Assembly (NCBI GenBank): GCA_013043945.1
Contig: JABEUW010000091.1
Span: forward strand, 1-12,729
From: Vulcanimicrobiota bacterium
GTDB taxonomy: Bacteria; Vulcanimicrobiota; Vulcanimicrobiia; Vulcanimicrobiales; Vulcanimicrobiaceae
Length of the DNA stretch: 12,729 nucleotides
Direction of reading: 5' to 3'
The position numbers and the translations under genes are program-made. Under the pieces are notes generated by a model. It was not told the origin of the DNA, did not search any database, and saw only the letters and a program-made list of their open reading frames with translations. Below are positions 1-6,984 of the stretch, in pieces. Position 1 is the stretch's first letter. Each line of letters starts with the position of its first letter.

Positions 1-1331
1 AGCAGCGCCGATTGCGGATCGCCGCGGAAATCGGAGCCCACCTTATCGATCTCGTCGATCATCATCACCGGATTGCGCGTACCGGCATCGCGAATCGCGC
101 GCACGATCGTGCCCGGCATCGCCCCGATATACGTGCGGCGATGGCCGCGAATCTCGGCTTCGTCGCGGACGCCGCCGACCGAGAGACGCACGAACTTCCG
201 CCCCATCGCACGAGCGATCGATTGCCCGAGCGAGGTTTTGCCGACGCCCGGAGGGCCGACGAAACAGAGAATTGGGCCGCTCAGGCGGTTTTTGAGTTTT
301 CCAACCGCAAGATATTCGACGATACGGTCTTTGATTTTTTCGAGATCGTAGTGATCTTCGTCGAGAATTTCGCGCGCTTTGCGAATATCGATCGCATCGG
401 TGGTCGCCACGTTCCACGGTAGCTGCACGAGCCAATCGAGGTAGGTGCGAATAACGCTGTATTCCGGGCTCGCTTGCGGCACTTTTGAGAGACGATCGAG
501 CTCGCGCTCGGCGGCCTTTTGCGCCTCCTCAGGCATCTTCGCTTCGTCGATCTTTTTCTTGAGATCGTTAATTTCGGCGAGCTGCGGATCGATCTCTCCG
601 AGTTCTTCCTGGATCGCGCGCAGTTGCTGGCGGAGGTAGAACTCGCGCTGATTCTTGTCCATCTCGCGCTGGATATCGCCCTGGATTTTATGCCCGAGCT
701 CGACGACTTCGAGCTCTTTGGTCAGCAGCATCGTCAGCTTGCGCATCCGCTTAGCAGTATCGCGCTCTTCCAGCAACGCCTGGCGCTCCGCGGTCTCCAA
801 ACGCATCGTCGAAGCGACGAAGTACGTCAGCACGTTGGAATCGGTGATGTTTTGAACTTCCATCTCCATCTCGCGCGGTGCCTGCGGCAGATACGAGAGT
901 AGTTTTTGGAAGAGTCCGGCAAGGTTGCGGTGCATCGCAACGCGAGCCTCGTTTTCGACGGTTTTATCGGGCAATTCGGTGTACGCCGCAACCAAATATG
1001 GATCGCTCTGCGTGAACTGCTCGATACGAAAGACCGACTGGCCGGCAACGATACAACGGAGCGTGCCGTCGGGAACCTTCAGCATCTTCTGAATGATGCC
1101 AATGGTACCGACGCGCTCGACGTCGTCGGGGCCCGGGTTCTCGATCTCACGATCCTTGAGCACGGTCAGCCCGATGGGTCGGCCCTCGCGAATCGCCTCT
1201 TCGACGAGACGAATGCCCGGTTTCTTCACGACCGCAAGCGGAATGACGGTGTTGGGGAAAAGCACGGCTTCCTGCAGCGGCAGAATGCCGAGCAGCCCGG
1301 CGGGAACGATGGGTTTCGCTTTCGCGGCCAT
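1..1331 (-). CDS. lon: ATP-dependent Lon protease, N-terminal 443 residues (cut by left window edge)
   Basis: Lon is a cytoplasmic AAA+ serine protease that unfolds and degrades damaged and regulatory proteins. The visible part starts with the Lon substrate-binding domain (about residues 8-205, including the LPLQEAVLFPNTVIPLAVV-type opening). A charged helical, probably coiled-coil stretch follows (about 205-290), and then the AAA+ module. Walker A GPPGVGKT is at residues 359-366 and Walker B MMIDEIDK at 423-430, close to the positions in E. coli Lon. The rest of the ATPase and the Ser-Lys protease domain lie beyond the window, so integrity cannot be judged, but no frameshift is seen. The start is the ATG at 1331. 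A Shine-Dalgarno AAAGGA lies about 12 nt upstream, inside the hsp20 gene. Only one base separates the hsp20 stop from this ATG, which suggests translational coupling. Expression probably depends on the CIRCE-controlled promoter in front of hsp20. Confidence 0.97.
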   Translation of the reverse strand, partial: MAAKAKPIVPAGLLGILPLQEAVLFPNTVIPLAVVKKPGIRLVEEAIREGRPIGLTVLKDREIENPGPDDVERVGTIGIIQKMLKVPDGTLRCIVAGQSVFRIEQFTQSDPYLVAAYTELPDKTVENEARVAMHRNLAGLFQKLLSYLPQAPREMEMEVQNITDSNVLTYFVASTMRLETAERQALLEERDTAKRMRKLTMLLTKELEVVELGHKIQGDIQREMDKNQREFYLRQQLRAIQEELGEIDPQLAEINDLKKKIDEAKMPEEAQKAAERELDRLSKVPQASPEYSVIRTYLDWLVQLPWNVATTDAIDIRKAREILDEDHYDLEKIKDRIVEYLAVGKLKNRLSGPILCFVGPPGVGKTSLGQSIARAMGRKFVRLSVGGVRDEAEIRGHRRTYIGAMPGTIVRAIRDAGTRNPVMMIDEIDKVGSDFRGDPQSAL

Positions 1332-1332
1332 A

Positions 1333-1722
1333 TTAAATGACGATCCTTTGCACGATGATCCGCACGTCGTTGCGTGCGGTCGGAATATACGCGGTCGCTG
1401 CTATGGGCAGCACGATGGAGAGCAGGCCGTCGAGGTAGGTCGCCGAGGTACGCTCCAGATCGACCGGGACGGGGAGGGTGAATTCACGGCCGAATTCGCC
1501 GAAGGCGATCTCTTTGAGCACGAATGATCCGCGACGCTGCGGCAGCGTATCGAGGCGCCGCCCGGCGACGAGCAGACGGTCGGCCTCAACCGCCAAGCGT
1601 ATCGAATCCGGCGCGACCCCGGCGACCTCGAGCGTGACGACCAGCGCCCCCTGCTCCTCGTCGAGGAAGGCGTCGGCATTTGGCTCGAAGCGCCCGCAGC
1701 GCCCGCGAATTACAAACTCCAT
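1333..1722 (-). CDS. Small heat-shock protein, Hsp20/alpha-crystallin family (129 aa)
   Basis: This is an ATP-independent holdase that binds unfolding proteins in the cytoplasm and keeps them refoldable or degradable. The alpha-crystallin domain spans roughly residues 17-107. It contains GEFGREFTLPVPVD (75-88), which matches the family's GxFxRxFxLPxxVD strand, and LDGLLSIVLP (97-106), which matches the DGVLxxxLP signature. The protein ends in IVI, which fits the C-terminal IxI/V motif used in oligomer assembly. At 129 aa it is short but normal, with a reduced N-terminal arm. The ATG at 1722 has AAGGA four bases upstream. A CIRCE element and a candidate promoter sit immediately upstream, and lon follows after one base, so the two form a proteostasis operon. 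The family call is strong; the exact subfamily is not determined. Confidence 0.93.
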   Translation of the reverse strand: MEFVIRGRCGRFEPNADAFLDEEQGALVVTLEVAGVAPDSIRLAVEADRLLVAGRRLDTLPQRRGSFVLKEIAFGEFGREFTLPVPVDLERTSATYLDGLLSIVLPIAATAYIPTARNDVRIIVQRIVI

Positions 1723-1733
1723 CGCATCCTTAA

Positions 1734-1762
1734 CCCATACCTTTAGCAGTCGGATGCGTCAA
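1734..1762 (-). promoter_or_regulatory. Candidate sigma-70-type promoter for hsp20-lon, overlapping CIRCE
   Basis: On the minus strand, TTGACG (1762-1757, five of six matches to TTGACA) is followed after 17 bases by TATGGG (1739-1734, a poor match to TATAAT). The -35 lies inside the CIRCE element, as expected if HrcA blocks RNA polymerase. The weakness is position: transcription would begin near 1726-1729, which would remove most of the hsp20 Shine-Dalgarno. Either the -10 is misassigned or another start site is used. Confidence 0.4.
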
Positions 1763-1769
1763 GTGCTAA
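1743..1769. promoter_or_regulatory. CIRCE element (HrcA operator) upstream of hsp20-lon
   Basis: Plus strand: TTAGCAGTC, nine bases, then AAGTGCTAA. The CIRCE consensus is TTAGCACTC-N9-GAGTGCTAA, so each 9-base arm has one mismatch and the spacer length is exact. It lies 21 bp upstream of the hsp20 start codon and overlaps a -35-like TTGACG on the minus strand. CIRCE is the binding site of the HrcA repressor, whose activity is tied to GroEL availability. Control of hsp20-lon by HrcA is inferred from this site; no hrcA gene is in the window. Confidence 0.9.
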
Positions 1770-1773
1770 GCCG

Positions 1774-2322
1774 TCAGAAACGCGGATCTGGGAGCTGCAC
1801 CCCCGAGGGCCACGCAACGCAGGGATCGATCCGCACCCGGAGCGCTGGGAGCGCGCTCGCCTGGACCTGGACGGGGAAGAACTGCCGGTAGTGCGTTGCC
1901 ACTCCATAGCGCATCTGCGGCGGGAAGGCGGTCTCGGTATCGGCGGGCAGTCGCGAGGCCGCGAGCACGAGGTTGATCGCTCGCGAATCGGCGGCCGACA
2001 TATAGTTGGAGGTACGCTGGCCGAGCCAGGTCGTGCCGTCCTGAAGGGTGTAGAGAAAGCCGATCACCTCGCCGGGCATCATCGAATCGGTCGAGACGAC
2101 CTTATCGATGCGGACGATCTGGTTGCCGACGATCACCGGTGCCTGAAGGACGAGCGGCACCGCGCGCGGTGAATCGAGGCAGGGGCCGTTGTTCAACGTA
2201 TCGCTGGGTAATGGGGCCAGCGGTGGCGTCGCCATCACCGGCGGCGGCTGCGTTGGAATCGGGGCCGGCATCTGCTGCGGCGCGAACGCAAGGAGGAGAG
2301 CGAGCGCATGAATCGGTTGCAT
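1774..2322 (-). CDS. Putative secreted protein of unknown function (182 aa)
   Basis: I do not recognise a family. The N-terminus has a hydrophobic run (ALALLLAFA, residues 6-14) with almost no charge before it, so it looks like a signal peptide with a weak n-region. A Pro/Ala/Gln-rich linker follows (about 15-40), then a globular part with a single cysteine near each end (C48 and C168) that could form one disulfide after export. The segment with TTWLGQRTSNY and several aromatic residues suggests a beta-rich domain. The frame stays open far upstream, to an ATG at 2586, but that extension is antisense to the hydrolase and has low-complexity Arg-rich composition. I chose the ATG at 2322 because GAGG lies five bases upstream and the signal-like helix starts there. 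It is divergent from the hydrolase gene and precedes hsp20 by 51 bp with no obvious terminator between. Confidence 0.65.
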   Translation of the reverse strand: MQPIHALALLLAFAPQQMPAPIPTQPPPVMATPPLAPLPSDTLNNGPCLDSPRAVPLVLQAPVIVGNQIVRIDKVVSTDSMMPGEVIGFLYTLQDGTTWLGQRTSNYMSAADSRAINLVLAASRLPADTETAFPPQMRYGVATHYRQFFPVQVQASALPALRVRIDPCVAWPSGVQLPDPRF

Positions 2323-2324
2323 GA

Positions 2325-2361
2325 CCGCCTCATTCGCCGCGTGCAGGCGAAACCTAGGCGG
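2325..2361. promoter_or_regulatory. Nested dyad over the ribosome-binding site of the secreted-protein gene
   Basis: Two perfect 6-bp inverted pairs are nested: CCGCCT (2325-2330) with AGGCGG (2356-2361), and TTCGCC (2333-2338) with GGCGAA (2346-2351), around a 7-nt loop. In minus-strand RNA the 3' arm contains the AGG of the Shine-Dalgarno and ends two bases before the ATG at 2322. It could be an RNA hairpin that hides the ribosome-binding site, or a DNA operator between two divergent genes. The structure is visible; the function is inferred. Confidence 0.4.
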
Positions 2362-2381
2362 GGCGCGCAGGTTGTTGCGAC

Positions 2382-3176
2382 ATGAACGACGCCTCCACCA
2401 TCGCAGCCTACGGGCAACGCGGCCGACCCCCGATGCTCTTTCTCCACGGCCTCCGTTTGGGAAAGGCGATCTGGGAACTGCACGCACGGGCGCTCGCCGA
2501 CCGCTATTACGTCGTCGCGATCGATTTACCGGGGCATGGCGGGCGCGTGGAGGAGCCGTTCGACTCCGCACACGTTGCCGCCGCACTCGATGCCGCGCTC
2601 GACGCCTGTGAAACGCCGCCGCTCGTCATCGGCTATTCGCTCGGCGGATTCGTCGCCGTTTCGTATTTCTCGCAGCATCTCGCTGCGAGCCGTGCGATGC
2701 TGCTTGCCGGCGCGACCTACGATTTCGACGGATGGAAGCGACTGCCGTTTCGCATGATGGCACAAGCGATGGGCGCGCTCCCTGCCCCGCTCTCCCATTC
2801 CATCGCGTCGCTCTCGTTACGCGCGGTCGTCGGCGATGAATGGGCCGGCGAGATCGAGCGCATCCCCTTCGATCCGCGCGTCCTCGATTCGACGAGCGCT
2901 ATGGCGGTACACGGTATGCGCCAAAGTGATCTCATCGCTTGTTACGATCGACCACTCCTGATCGTCAACGGTGAGTACGATCTTATTTTTCGTTCCGACG
3001 AAGCACGCTATCTGCGTAACGCCCCCAACGCACGTCGCGAGATCATTCTCGGCTCCGACCACGCCGCACCGTTACGCGAGAGCGCGCGCTTTACCGCAAT
3101 CGTGCGGGCCTTTGCCGACGAAGTTTTCGCCTCCGAGCAACCACCCAGCGCCGCTGCGGGTTCTGATGGAAGATGA
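2382..3176 (+). CDS. Alpha/beta-hydrolase fold protein (264 aa)
   Basis: This is a soluble cytoplasmic hydrolase, probably an esterase or lipase-like enzyme; the substrate cannot be told. The oxyanion-hole HG is at residues 22-23, followed by the strand-turn DLPGHG (48-53). The nucleophile elbow GYSLGG is at 84-89 with Ser86 as nucleophile. Asp200 (in GEYDLIF) and His227 (in GSDHAAPL) complete a Ser-Asp-His triad in the standard order. Length is typical for the single-domain family. The start at 2382 has no good Shine-Dalgarno. The next in-frame Met (residue 18) would cut into the first strand, so 2382 is preferred. The stop overlaps the dehydrogenase start as ATGA, which implies co-translation. 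A C-C hydrolase or haloperoxidase-like role cannot be excluded. Confidence 0.9.
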   Translation: MNDASTIAAYGQRGRPPMLFLHGLRLGKAIWELHARALADRYYVVAIDLPGHGGRVEEPFDSAHVAAALDAALDACETPPLVIGYSLGGFVAVSYFSQHLAASRAMLLAGATYDFDGWKRLPFRMMAQAMGALPAPLSHSIASLSLRAVVGDEWAGEIERIPFDPRVLDSTSAMAVHGMRQSDLIACYDRPLLIVNGEYDLIFRSDEARYLRNAPNARREIILGSDHAAPLRESARFTAIVRAFADEVFASEQPPSAAAGSDGR

Positions 3177-4216
3177 AAGCAACCGTCTATCACGGCACAC
3201 GCGACGTGCGCCTCGAAACCGTTCCCGATCCTTCGCTACGCGAAGCCACCGATGCCATCGTGCGCGTCACCCGCGCGGCGATCTGCGGGAGCGACCTCTG
3301 GTTCTATCGCGGTGTCGTCGAACGCGAACCCGGCGAACGCACGGGGCACGAATTTGTTGGCATCGTCGAAGAGGTCGGCAGCGCGGTTCGCAACGTCAAG
3401 CGCGGCGACGCAGTGATCGCTCCGTTCGCAATTAGCGATGGCACCTGCGCGTATTGCCGCCGCGGTTTGCAAACCTCATGCGAACACGGGAGTTTTTGGG
3501 GCGACGATGCCAACGGCGCTCAGGCCGAATACGTGCGCGTACCGCTCGCCGACGGCACGCTCGCGGTCATGCACGAAGCGATGCGCGATAACGACGAATT
3601 GCTCACCGATGCAGCGACCTTATGCGACGTTATGGCGACCGGACATCACGGTGCGACGACGGCAGGCGCGGGCAACGGCGGCACGGTCGTCGTCGTCGGC
3701 GATGGTGCCGTTGGGCTCTGCGCCGTCCTCTCCGCCGCACGCGTGCATCGCGCCTCCCGCGTGATCGCCGTCGGGCACAACACCGAACGTTTGAAGATTG
3801 CCGCCGATTTCGGCGCGAGCGATTGCCTCGATTCCCACGATCCGCAGACGCTCGAGCGACTGCTCGAGATCACCGGGGGCGGCGCGCCCTCCATCGTCGA
3901 GGCGGTCGGAAACGAGGAGAGTTTCAACCTCGCAATCGCCGCCGCACGCCCCGGCGGCACCGTTACCTACGTCGGCGTTCCGCACAACGTCAAGGCTCCC
4001 GATCTGCGCTCGGTCTTCCTCAAAAACATCAGCCTGCGCGGCGGGCTCGCCCCGGCGCGCGCCTATATCGAATCGCTCATGACGGCATGCGTCGCGGGGC
4101 AGATTCACCCGGGGCGCGTCTTCGATAGCCGGATCTCGCTCGACCGCGTCGCCGAGGGCTACGCCGCGATGGACGAACGTCGCGCCATCAAGGTCTTACT
4201 GAACCCAGGGGCGTAG
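3173..4216 (+). CDS. Zinc-dependent medium-chain alcohol dehydrogenase-like oxidoreductase (347 aa)
   Basis: This is an NAD(P)-dependent MDR-family dehydrogenase; the alcohol, polyol or amino-acid substrate is unknown. The catalytic zinc ligands are Cys38 (in AICGSDLW), His59 and Glu60 (in TGHEFVG). The structural-zinc lobe reads DGTCAYCRRGLQTSC (89-103). It keeps Cys92, Cys95 and Cys103 but has Asp89 where classical members have the first of four cysteines. That Asp form is, as far as I recall, shared by a subfamily of bacterial threonine-dehydrogenase-like proteins, so zinc may still bind. The Rossmann motif GDGAVG (176-181) follows a run of valines. The ATG overlaps the hydrolase stop. IspH begins 16 bp after the stop, so all appear to be in one transcript, although no metabolic link between the two is evident. 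Confidence 0.93.
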   Translation: MKATVYHGTRDVRLETVPDPSLREATDAIVRVTRAAICGSDLWFYRGVVEREPGERTGHEFVGIVEEVGSAVRNVKRGDAVIAPFAISDGTCAYCRRGLQTSCEHGSFWGDDANGAQAEYVRVPLADGTLAVMHEAMRDNDELLTDAATLCDVMATGHHGATTAGAGNGGTVVVVGDGAVGLCAVLSAARVHRASRVIAVGHNTERLKIAADFGASDCLDSHDPQTLERLLEITGGGAPSIVEAVGNEESFNLAIAAARPGGTVTYVGVPHNVKAPDLRSVFLKNISLRGGLAPARAYIESLMTACVAGQIHPGRVFDSRISLDRVAEGYAAMDERRAIKVLLNPGA

Positions 4217-4232
4217 GCTGTACCATCTGCCT

Positions 4233-5183
4233 ATGACCGAGATTCTCCTAGCCAACCCACGCGGCTTCTGCGCCGGCGTCGACCGTGCGATCGATATCGT
4301 CGAGCAATTAATCGACGCGCACGGCGCTCCGCTCTACGTGCGCCGCGAAATCGTTCACAACCGTGAGGTCGTGGAGAGTTTGCGCGCGCGCGGCGTCGTC
4401 TTCGTCGAGGGGCTCGATGAGATCCCCAACGGTGCGCTAGCGGTCTTCAGCGCTCACGGCGTATCGCCGACGGTACAAAAGGAGGCGCGCGCGCGTCATC
4501 TTCGGATCGTCGATGCGACCTGTCCGCTCGTCTCCAAAGTGCATCTCGAAGCGCTACGTTTTGCGAAAGAGGGCTACTACGTTCTGCTCGTCGGCCATCG
4601 CAATCACGACGAAGTGGAAGGAACGCTCGGGCACGTACCGGGCGGGATCTCGCTCGTCGAGGATGTCGCACAGGCGCTCTCGGTGGAGGTACCAAACCCC
4701 GAACGCGTCGCCGTCGTCACGCAGACGACGCTCTCCCTCGACGACACGGTAGCGATACTCGCCGCCCTTCGCGAACGCTTTCCGGCCTTGCGCGAGCCCG
4801 CGCGCAGCGATATTTGCTACGCCACGCAGAACCGTCAGGTCGCAGTGAAGGCCCTCGCCGCAGAAGTCGACGTCGTAGTCGTCGTCGGTTCGGAGAATAG
4901 TTCGAATTCACAACGCCTTCGCGAATGCGCGGAGCAGCTCGGCGCCGCGGCCTATCTCGTCGATTGCACCGATCAACTCCGTGCGGAGTGGTTCGCAGGG
5001 CATCCTCGAATCGGCGTCACCGCGGGCGCATCGTCGCCCGAGACACTCGTCTCGCGCATCGTCGACCGCATACGCGAACTTGTCGGCGAGGCGACGGTCG
5101 TCGATTTCGGCGAACGCGAGCCGGCGATTACCTTCGCACCGCCGAAGGAGCTCGCGCTGCTGCAAACCTCCGCCGGCGCGTGA
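4233..5183 (+). CDS. ispH: 4-hydroxy-3-methylbut-2-enyl diphosphate reductase IspH (LytB), 316 aa
   Basis: IspH catalyses the last step of the MEP pathway, reducing HMBPP to IPP and DMAPP with a [4Fe-4S] cluster in the cytoplasm. The three cluster cysteines are Cys13 (RGFCAGV), Cys97 (DATCPLV) and Cys195 (DICYATQNR). Substrate-binding histidines appear at 42 (VHNREVV), 75 (SAHGVSP) and 125 (RNHDEVEGT), with the catalytic-type Glu127. TQTT is at 163-166 and the diphosphate-binding SSN at 223-225 (GSENSSNSQRL). Full length with all key residues, so it should be active. The ATG at 4233 opens directly with the conserved N-terminal strand. The Shine-Dalgarno is poor, so coupling to the upstream gene is possible. 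The stop overlaps the start of the permease gene. Confidence 0.98.
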   Translation: MTEILLANPRGFCAGVDRAIDIVEQLIDAHGAPLYVRREIVHNREVVESLRARGVVFVEGLDEIPNGALAVFSAHGVSPTVQKEARARHLRIVDATCPLVSKVHLEALRFAKEGYYVLLVGHRNHDEVEGTLGHVPGGISLVEDVAQALSVEVPNPERVAVVTQTTLSLDDTVAILAALRERFPALREPARSDICYATQNRQVAVKALAAEVDVVVVVGSENSSNSQRLRECAEQLGAAAYLVDCTDQLRAEWFAGHPRIGVTAGASSPETLVSRIVDRIRELVGEATVVDFGEREPAITFAPPKELALLQTSAGA

Positions 5184-6508
5184 ACCTGCGTCGACGGCTC
5201 GGGACGCTCGACGTAGCGCTCGTCACCATCGGCGGGATCATCGGTTCGGGAATCTTTCGCACGCCCTCGGTCGTCGCACGCGATCTCGGAAGCCCCGTAG
5301 CGATTCTCGGCGCTTGGATACTCGGCGGAGGCATTTCGCTGCTCGGCGCGCTCGTACTCGGCGAACTCGCCGCCCGCCGCCCACTCGACGGCGGACTCTA
5401 CGCATACCTGCGCGATGCCTTTCATCCCGCTTTAGCGTTTGTTTTCGGGTGGATGCTGCTCTTCATCGCGATGAGCGGTGGCGCGGCCTCGGCGGCGATT
5501 GCGTTCGCCGGATATGCCGCACCGGTTTTCGGCATCGCTTCCACACCGGCCGTACTCGGCGTTTTCGCTATTGCGGCGGTGCTGCTCTTTACGGCGATTA
5601 ATGCGCTCGGCGTTCGTGCCGGGGCGAACGCCCAGAACGGCTTTATGTTTGCGAAGATTCTCGCCTTCGCGTTTTTTATCGTTATCGCGCTCGTCGCACC
5701 GCACGCACCCGCTGCCGCCCTCGCCGCCGCACCGCAACCCTCGCTCGGGCTTCTCGGCGTCGCGATGCTTCCGGTACTGTTTTCGTACCTCGGTTGGGGG
5801 CCGGGCACCTACGTCTCGGCGGAGATTCGCGATCCCGTTCGCTCGCTACCACGCGGGCTCGCACTCGGCGTGTTGGGGGTCACCGCGATTTACGTCGCCA
5901 TCAATGCAGTGCTGATACACGCGCTCGGTATCGCGGGGCTCGCCGCGACGACGACGCCGATCGCCGATGTCGCGCGAGTCGCCTTTGGGCCGGTGGCCCA
6001 ACGTATCGTCGGCGCGGTCGTCGCCCTCTCGCTGCTCGGGTTCGTCAGCAATCAATTGCTCACCGCACCGCGGGTCTACTACCAGATGGGCGTCGACGGC
6101 CTCTTCTTTCGTGCGTTTGCAAAACTCGACCCCCGAACGGGAGCGCCGATCGTCGCGATTCTCGTGCAGGCCGTCATCGTCGTCGCGCTGACGCTTTCGC
6201 GTAGTTACGACCAATTGCTCAATTACATTACCAGCGCGGATTTTCTTTTTCTCATGCTCGCCGGAATCGCGCTCTTTATCATTCGCGCGCGCGACGAAAA
6301 AAGCGGAGCTCCAGAACCGCGTATGAGAGTGCCGTTGCACCCCTATTCGACGGCGCTTTTTACCGCGATTGCATTCTCCATCGTTGCGGGAGCGCTCTAT
6401 AAGGCCCCGACGGATACCTTGATAGGGTGGGGAATCATCGCAACCGGTCTCCCGGTCTACGCAATCTTCGCCGCGCGTAAACGCGCGAGCGAGCGCGGCA
6501 TCGGCTAA
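5180..6508 (+). CDS. APC-superfamily amino-acid permease (442 aa)
   Basis: This is an inner-membrane transporter of the amino acid-polyamine-organocation superfamily; the substrate is not readable from the sequence. The unwound first helix with GGIIGSGIF (18-26) is the APC substrate-binding signature. About twelve hydrophobic segments follow, and the loop with SAEIRDPVRSLPRG matches the family's AEIxNPxRxxPR motif. I set the start at the GTG at 5180, which overlaps the ispH TGA as GTGA and gives a protein that begins a few residues before the first membrane helix. The open frame extends back to 4925, but that part lies inside ispH in another frame and is Arg-rich. There is no nearby Shine-Dalgarno, so translation probably depends on ispH. 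The gene ends in a 4-base overlap with the convergent gene to its right. Confidence 0.93.
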   Translation: MNLRRRLGTLDVALVTIGGIIGSGIFRTPSVVARDLGSPVAILGAWILGGGISLLGALVLGELAARRPLDGGLYAYLRDAFHPALAFVFGWMLLFIAMSGGAASAAIAFAGYAAPVFGIASTPAVLGVFAIAAVLLFTAINALGVRAGANAQNGFMFAKILAFAFFIVIALVAPHAPAAALAAAPQPSLGLLGVAMLPVLFSYLGWGPGTYVSAEIRDPVRSLPRGLALGVLGVTAIYVAINAVLIHALGIAGLAATTTPIADVARVAFGPVAQRIVGAVVALSLLGFVSNQLLTAPRVYYQMGVDGLFFRAFAKLDPRTGAPIVAILVQAVIVVALTLSRSYDQLLNYITSADFLFLMLAGIALFIIRARDEKSGAPEPRMRVPLHPYSTALFTAIAFSIVAGALYKAPTDTLIGWGIIATGLPVYAIFAARKRASERGIG

Positions 6509-6984
6509 CCCGGCGTCGGCACGTTCGCGCTGCCGACACGAACGAGTTTTCCCTTGCGAATCTGATAGAGCTCGATGAGATACGCGCTCGGACAGCAGTT
6601 CGCGTCCTTTGCAGCGTAAATCGGTTCGGTCACGACGATCGATGCGAAGGAGATCGTCACGCCGATATGTCCGCCGCCCCAGTCGACCCTCCCCGCATAA
6701 CGCAGGCTACCGTTCTCGTCGGCGGCATAGAGCAAGAGCGTGAAATCGCCGCCGCTTCCGCCGCTCATTAAGGGCACGGCGAGAACACGGCGCGAATCGG
6801 AGCCCATCGCTCCCGATACGACGTACCGCGCATCTGCGAAGCCGCCGGAGCTATTCTCTCCGCTCCCGCGTACTTTTACGAACGGTATATTTTTTGCACC
6901 GCCGTAGCCGCCGGGAGAGGCGCGCTGACGGAGCTCGCTCGTCGTGCGTAAGAGATGGTTGAGCGCGTCCTGTGCGATCGGCAT
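6505..6984 (-). CDS. Conserved-looking hypothetical protein (159 aa)
   Basis: I do not recognise the family. The sequence is Gly/Ser-rich, with a central beta-like stretch (RVLAVPLMSGGSGGDFTLLL), an acidic turn DENGS, and an adjacent Cys-Cys pair at residues 130-131 followed by Pro-Ser (NCCPS). The C-terminal stretch IELYQIRKGKLVRVGS looks like paired beta strands. The whole resembles small periplasmic or lipoprotein-type domains, yet there is no signal peptide. An in-frame stop lies four codons upstream of the ATG at 6984, so the gene cannot start earlier without a frameshift. A hairpin abuts this ATG and there is no good Shine-Dalgarno at normal spacing, so start and expression are uncertain. 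It lies 119 bp downstream of korB on the same strand and converges on the permease gene. Confidence 0.7.
   Translation of the reverse strand: MPIAQDALNHLLRTTSELRQRASPGGYGGAKNIPFVKVRGSGENSSGGFADARYVVSGAMGSDSRRVLAVPLMSGGSGGDFTLLLYAADENGSLRYAGRVDWGGGHIGVTISFASIVVTEPIYAAKDANCCPSAYLIELYQIRKGKLVRVGSANVPTPG

Noticed and set aside
906..1340. 144-aa plus-strand frame opposite lon
   Set aside because: It is a shadow of the conserved Lon N-terminal domain. It runs across the lon start and has no ribosome-binding site or recognisable domain.
2323..2586. Longer 270-aa version of the secreted protein
   Set aside because: The extra part is antisense to the hydrolase, has low-complexity Arg-rich composition, and would bury the signal-like helix.
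3620..4108. 162-aa minus-strand frame opposite the dehydrogenase
   Set aside because: It is an antisense shadow of the Rossmann domain, with no independent evidence of coding.
4925..5179. N-terminal extension of the permease inside ispH
   Set aside because: It is Arg-rich sequence in a shifted frame of ispH with no membrane or domain pattern. The GTG at 5180 gives a normal APC N-terminus.
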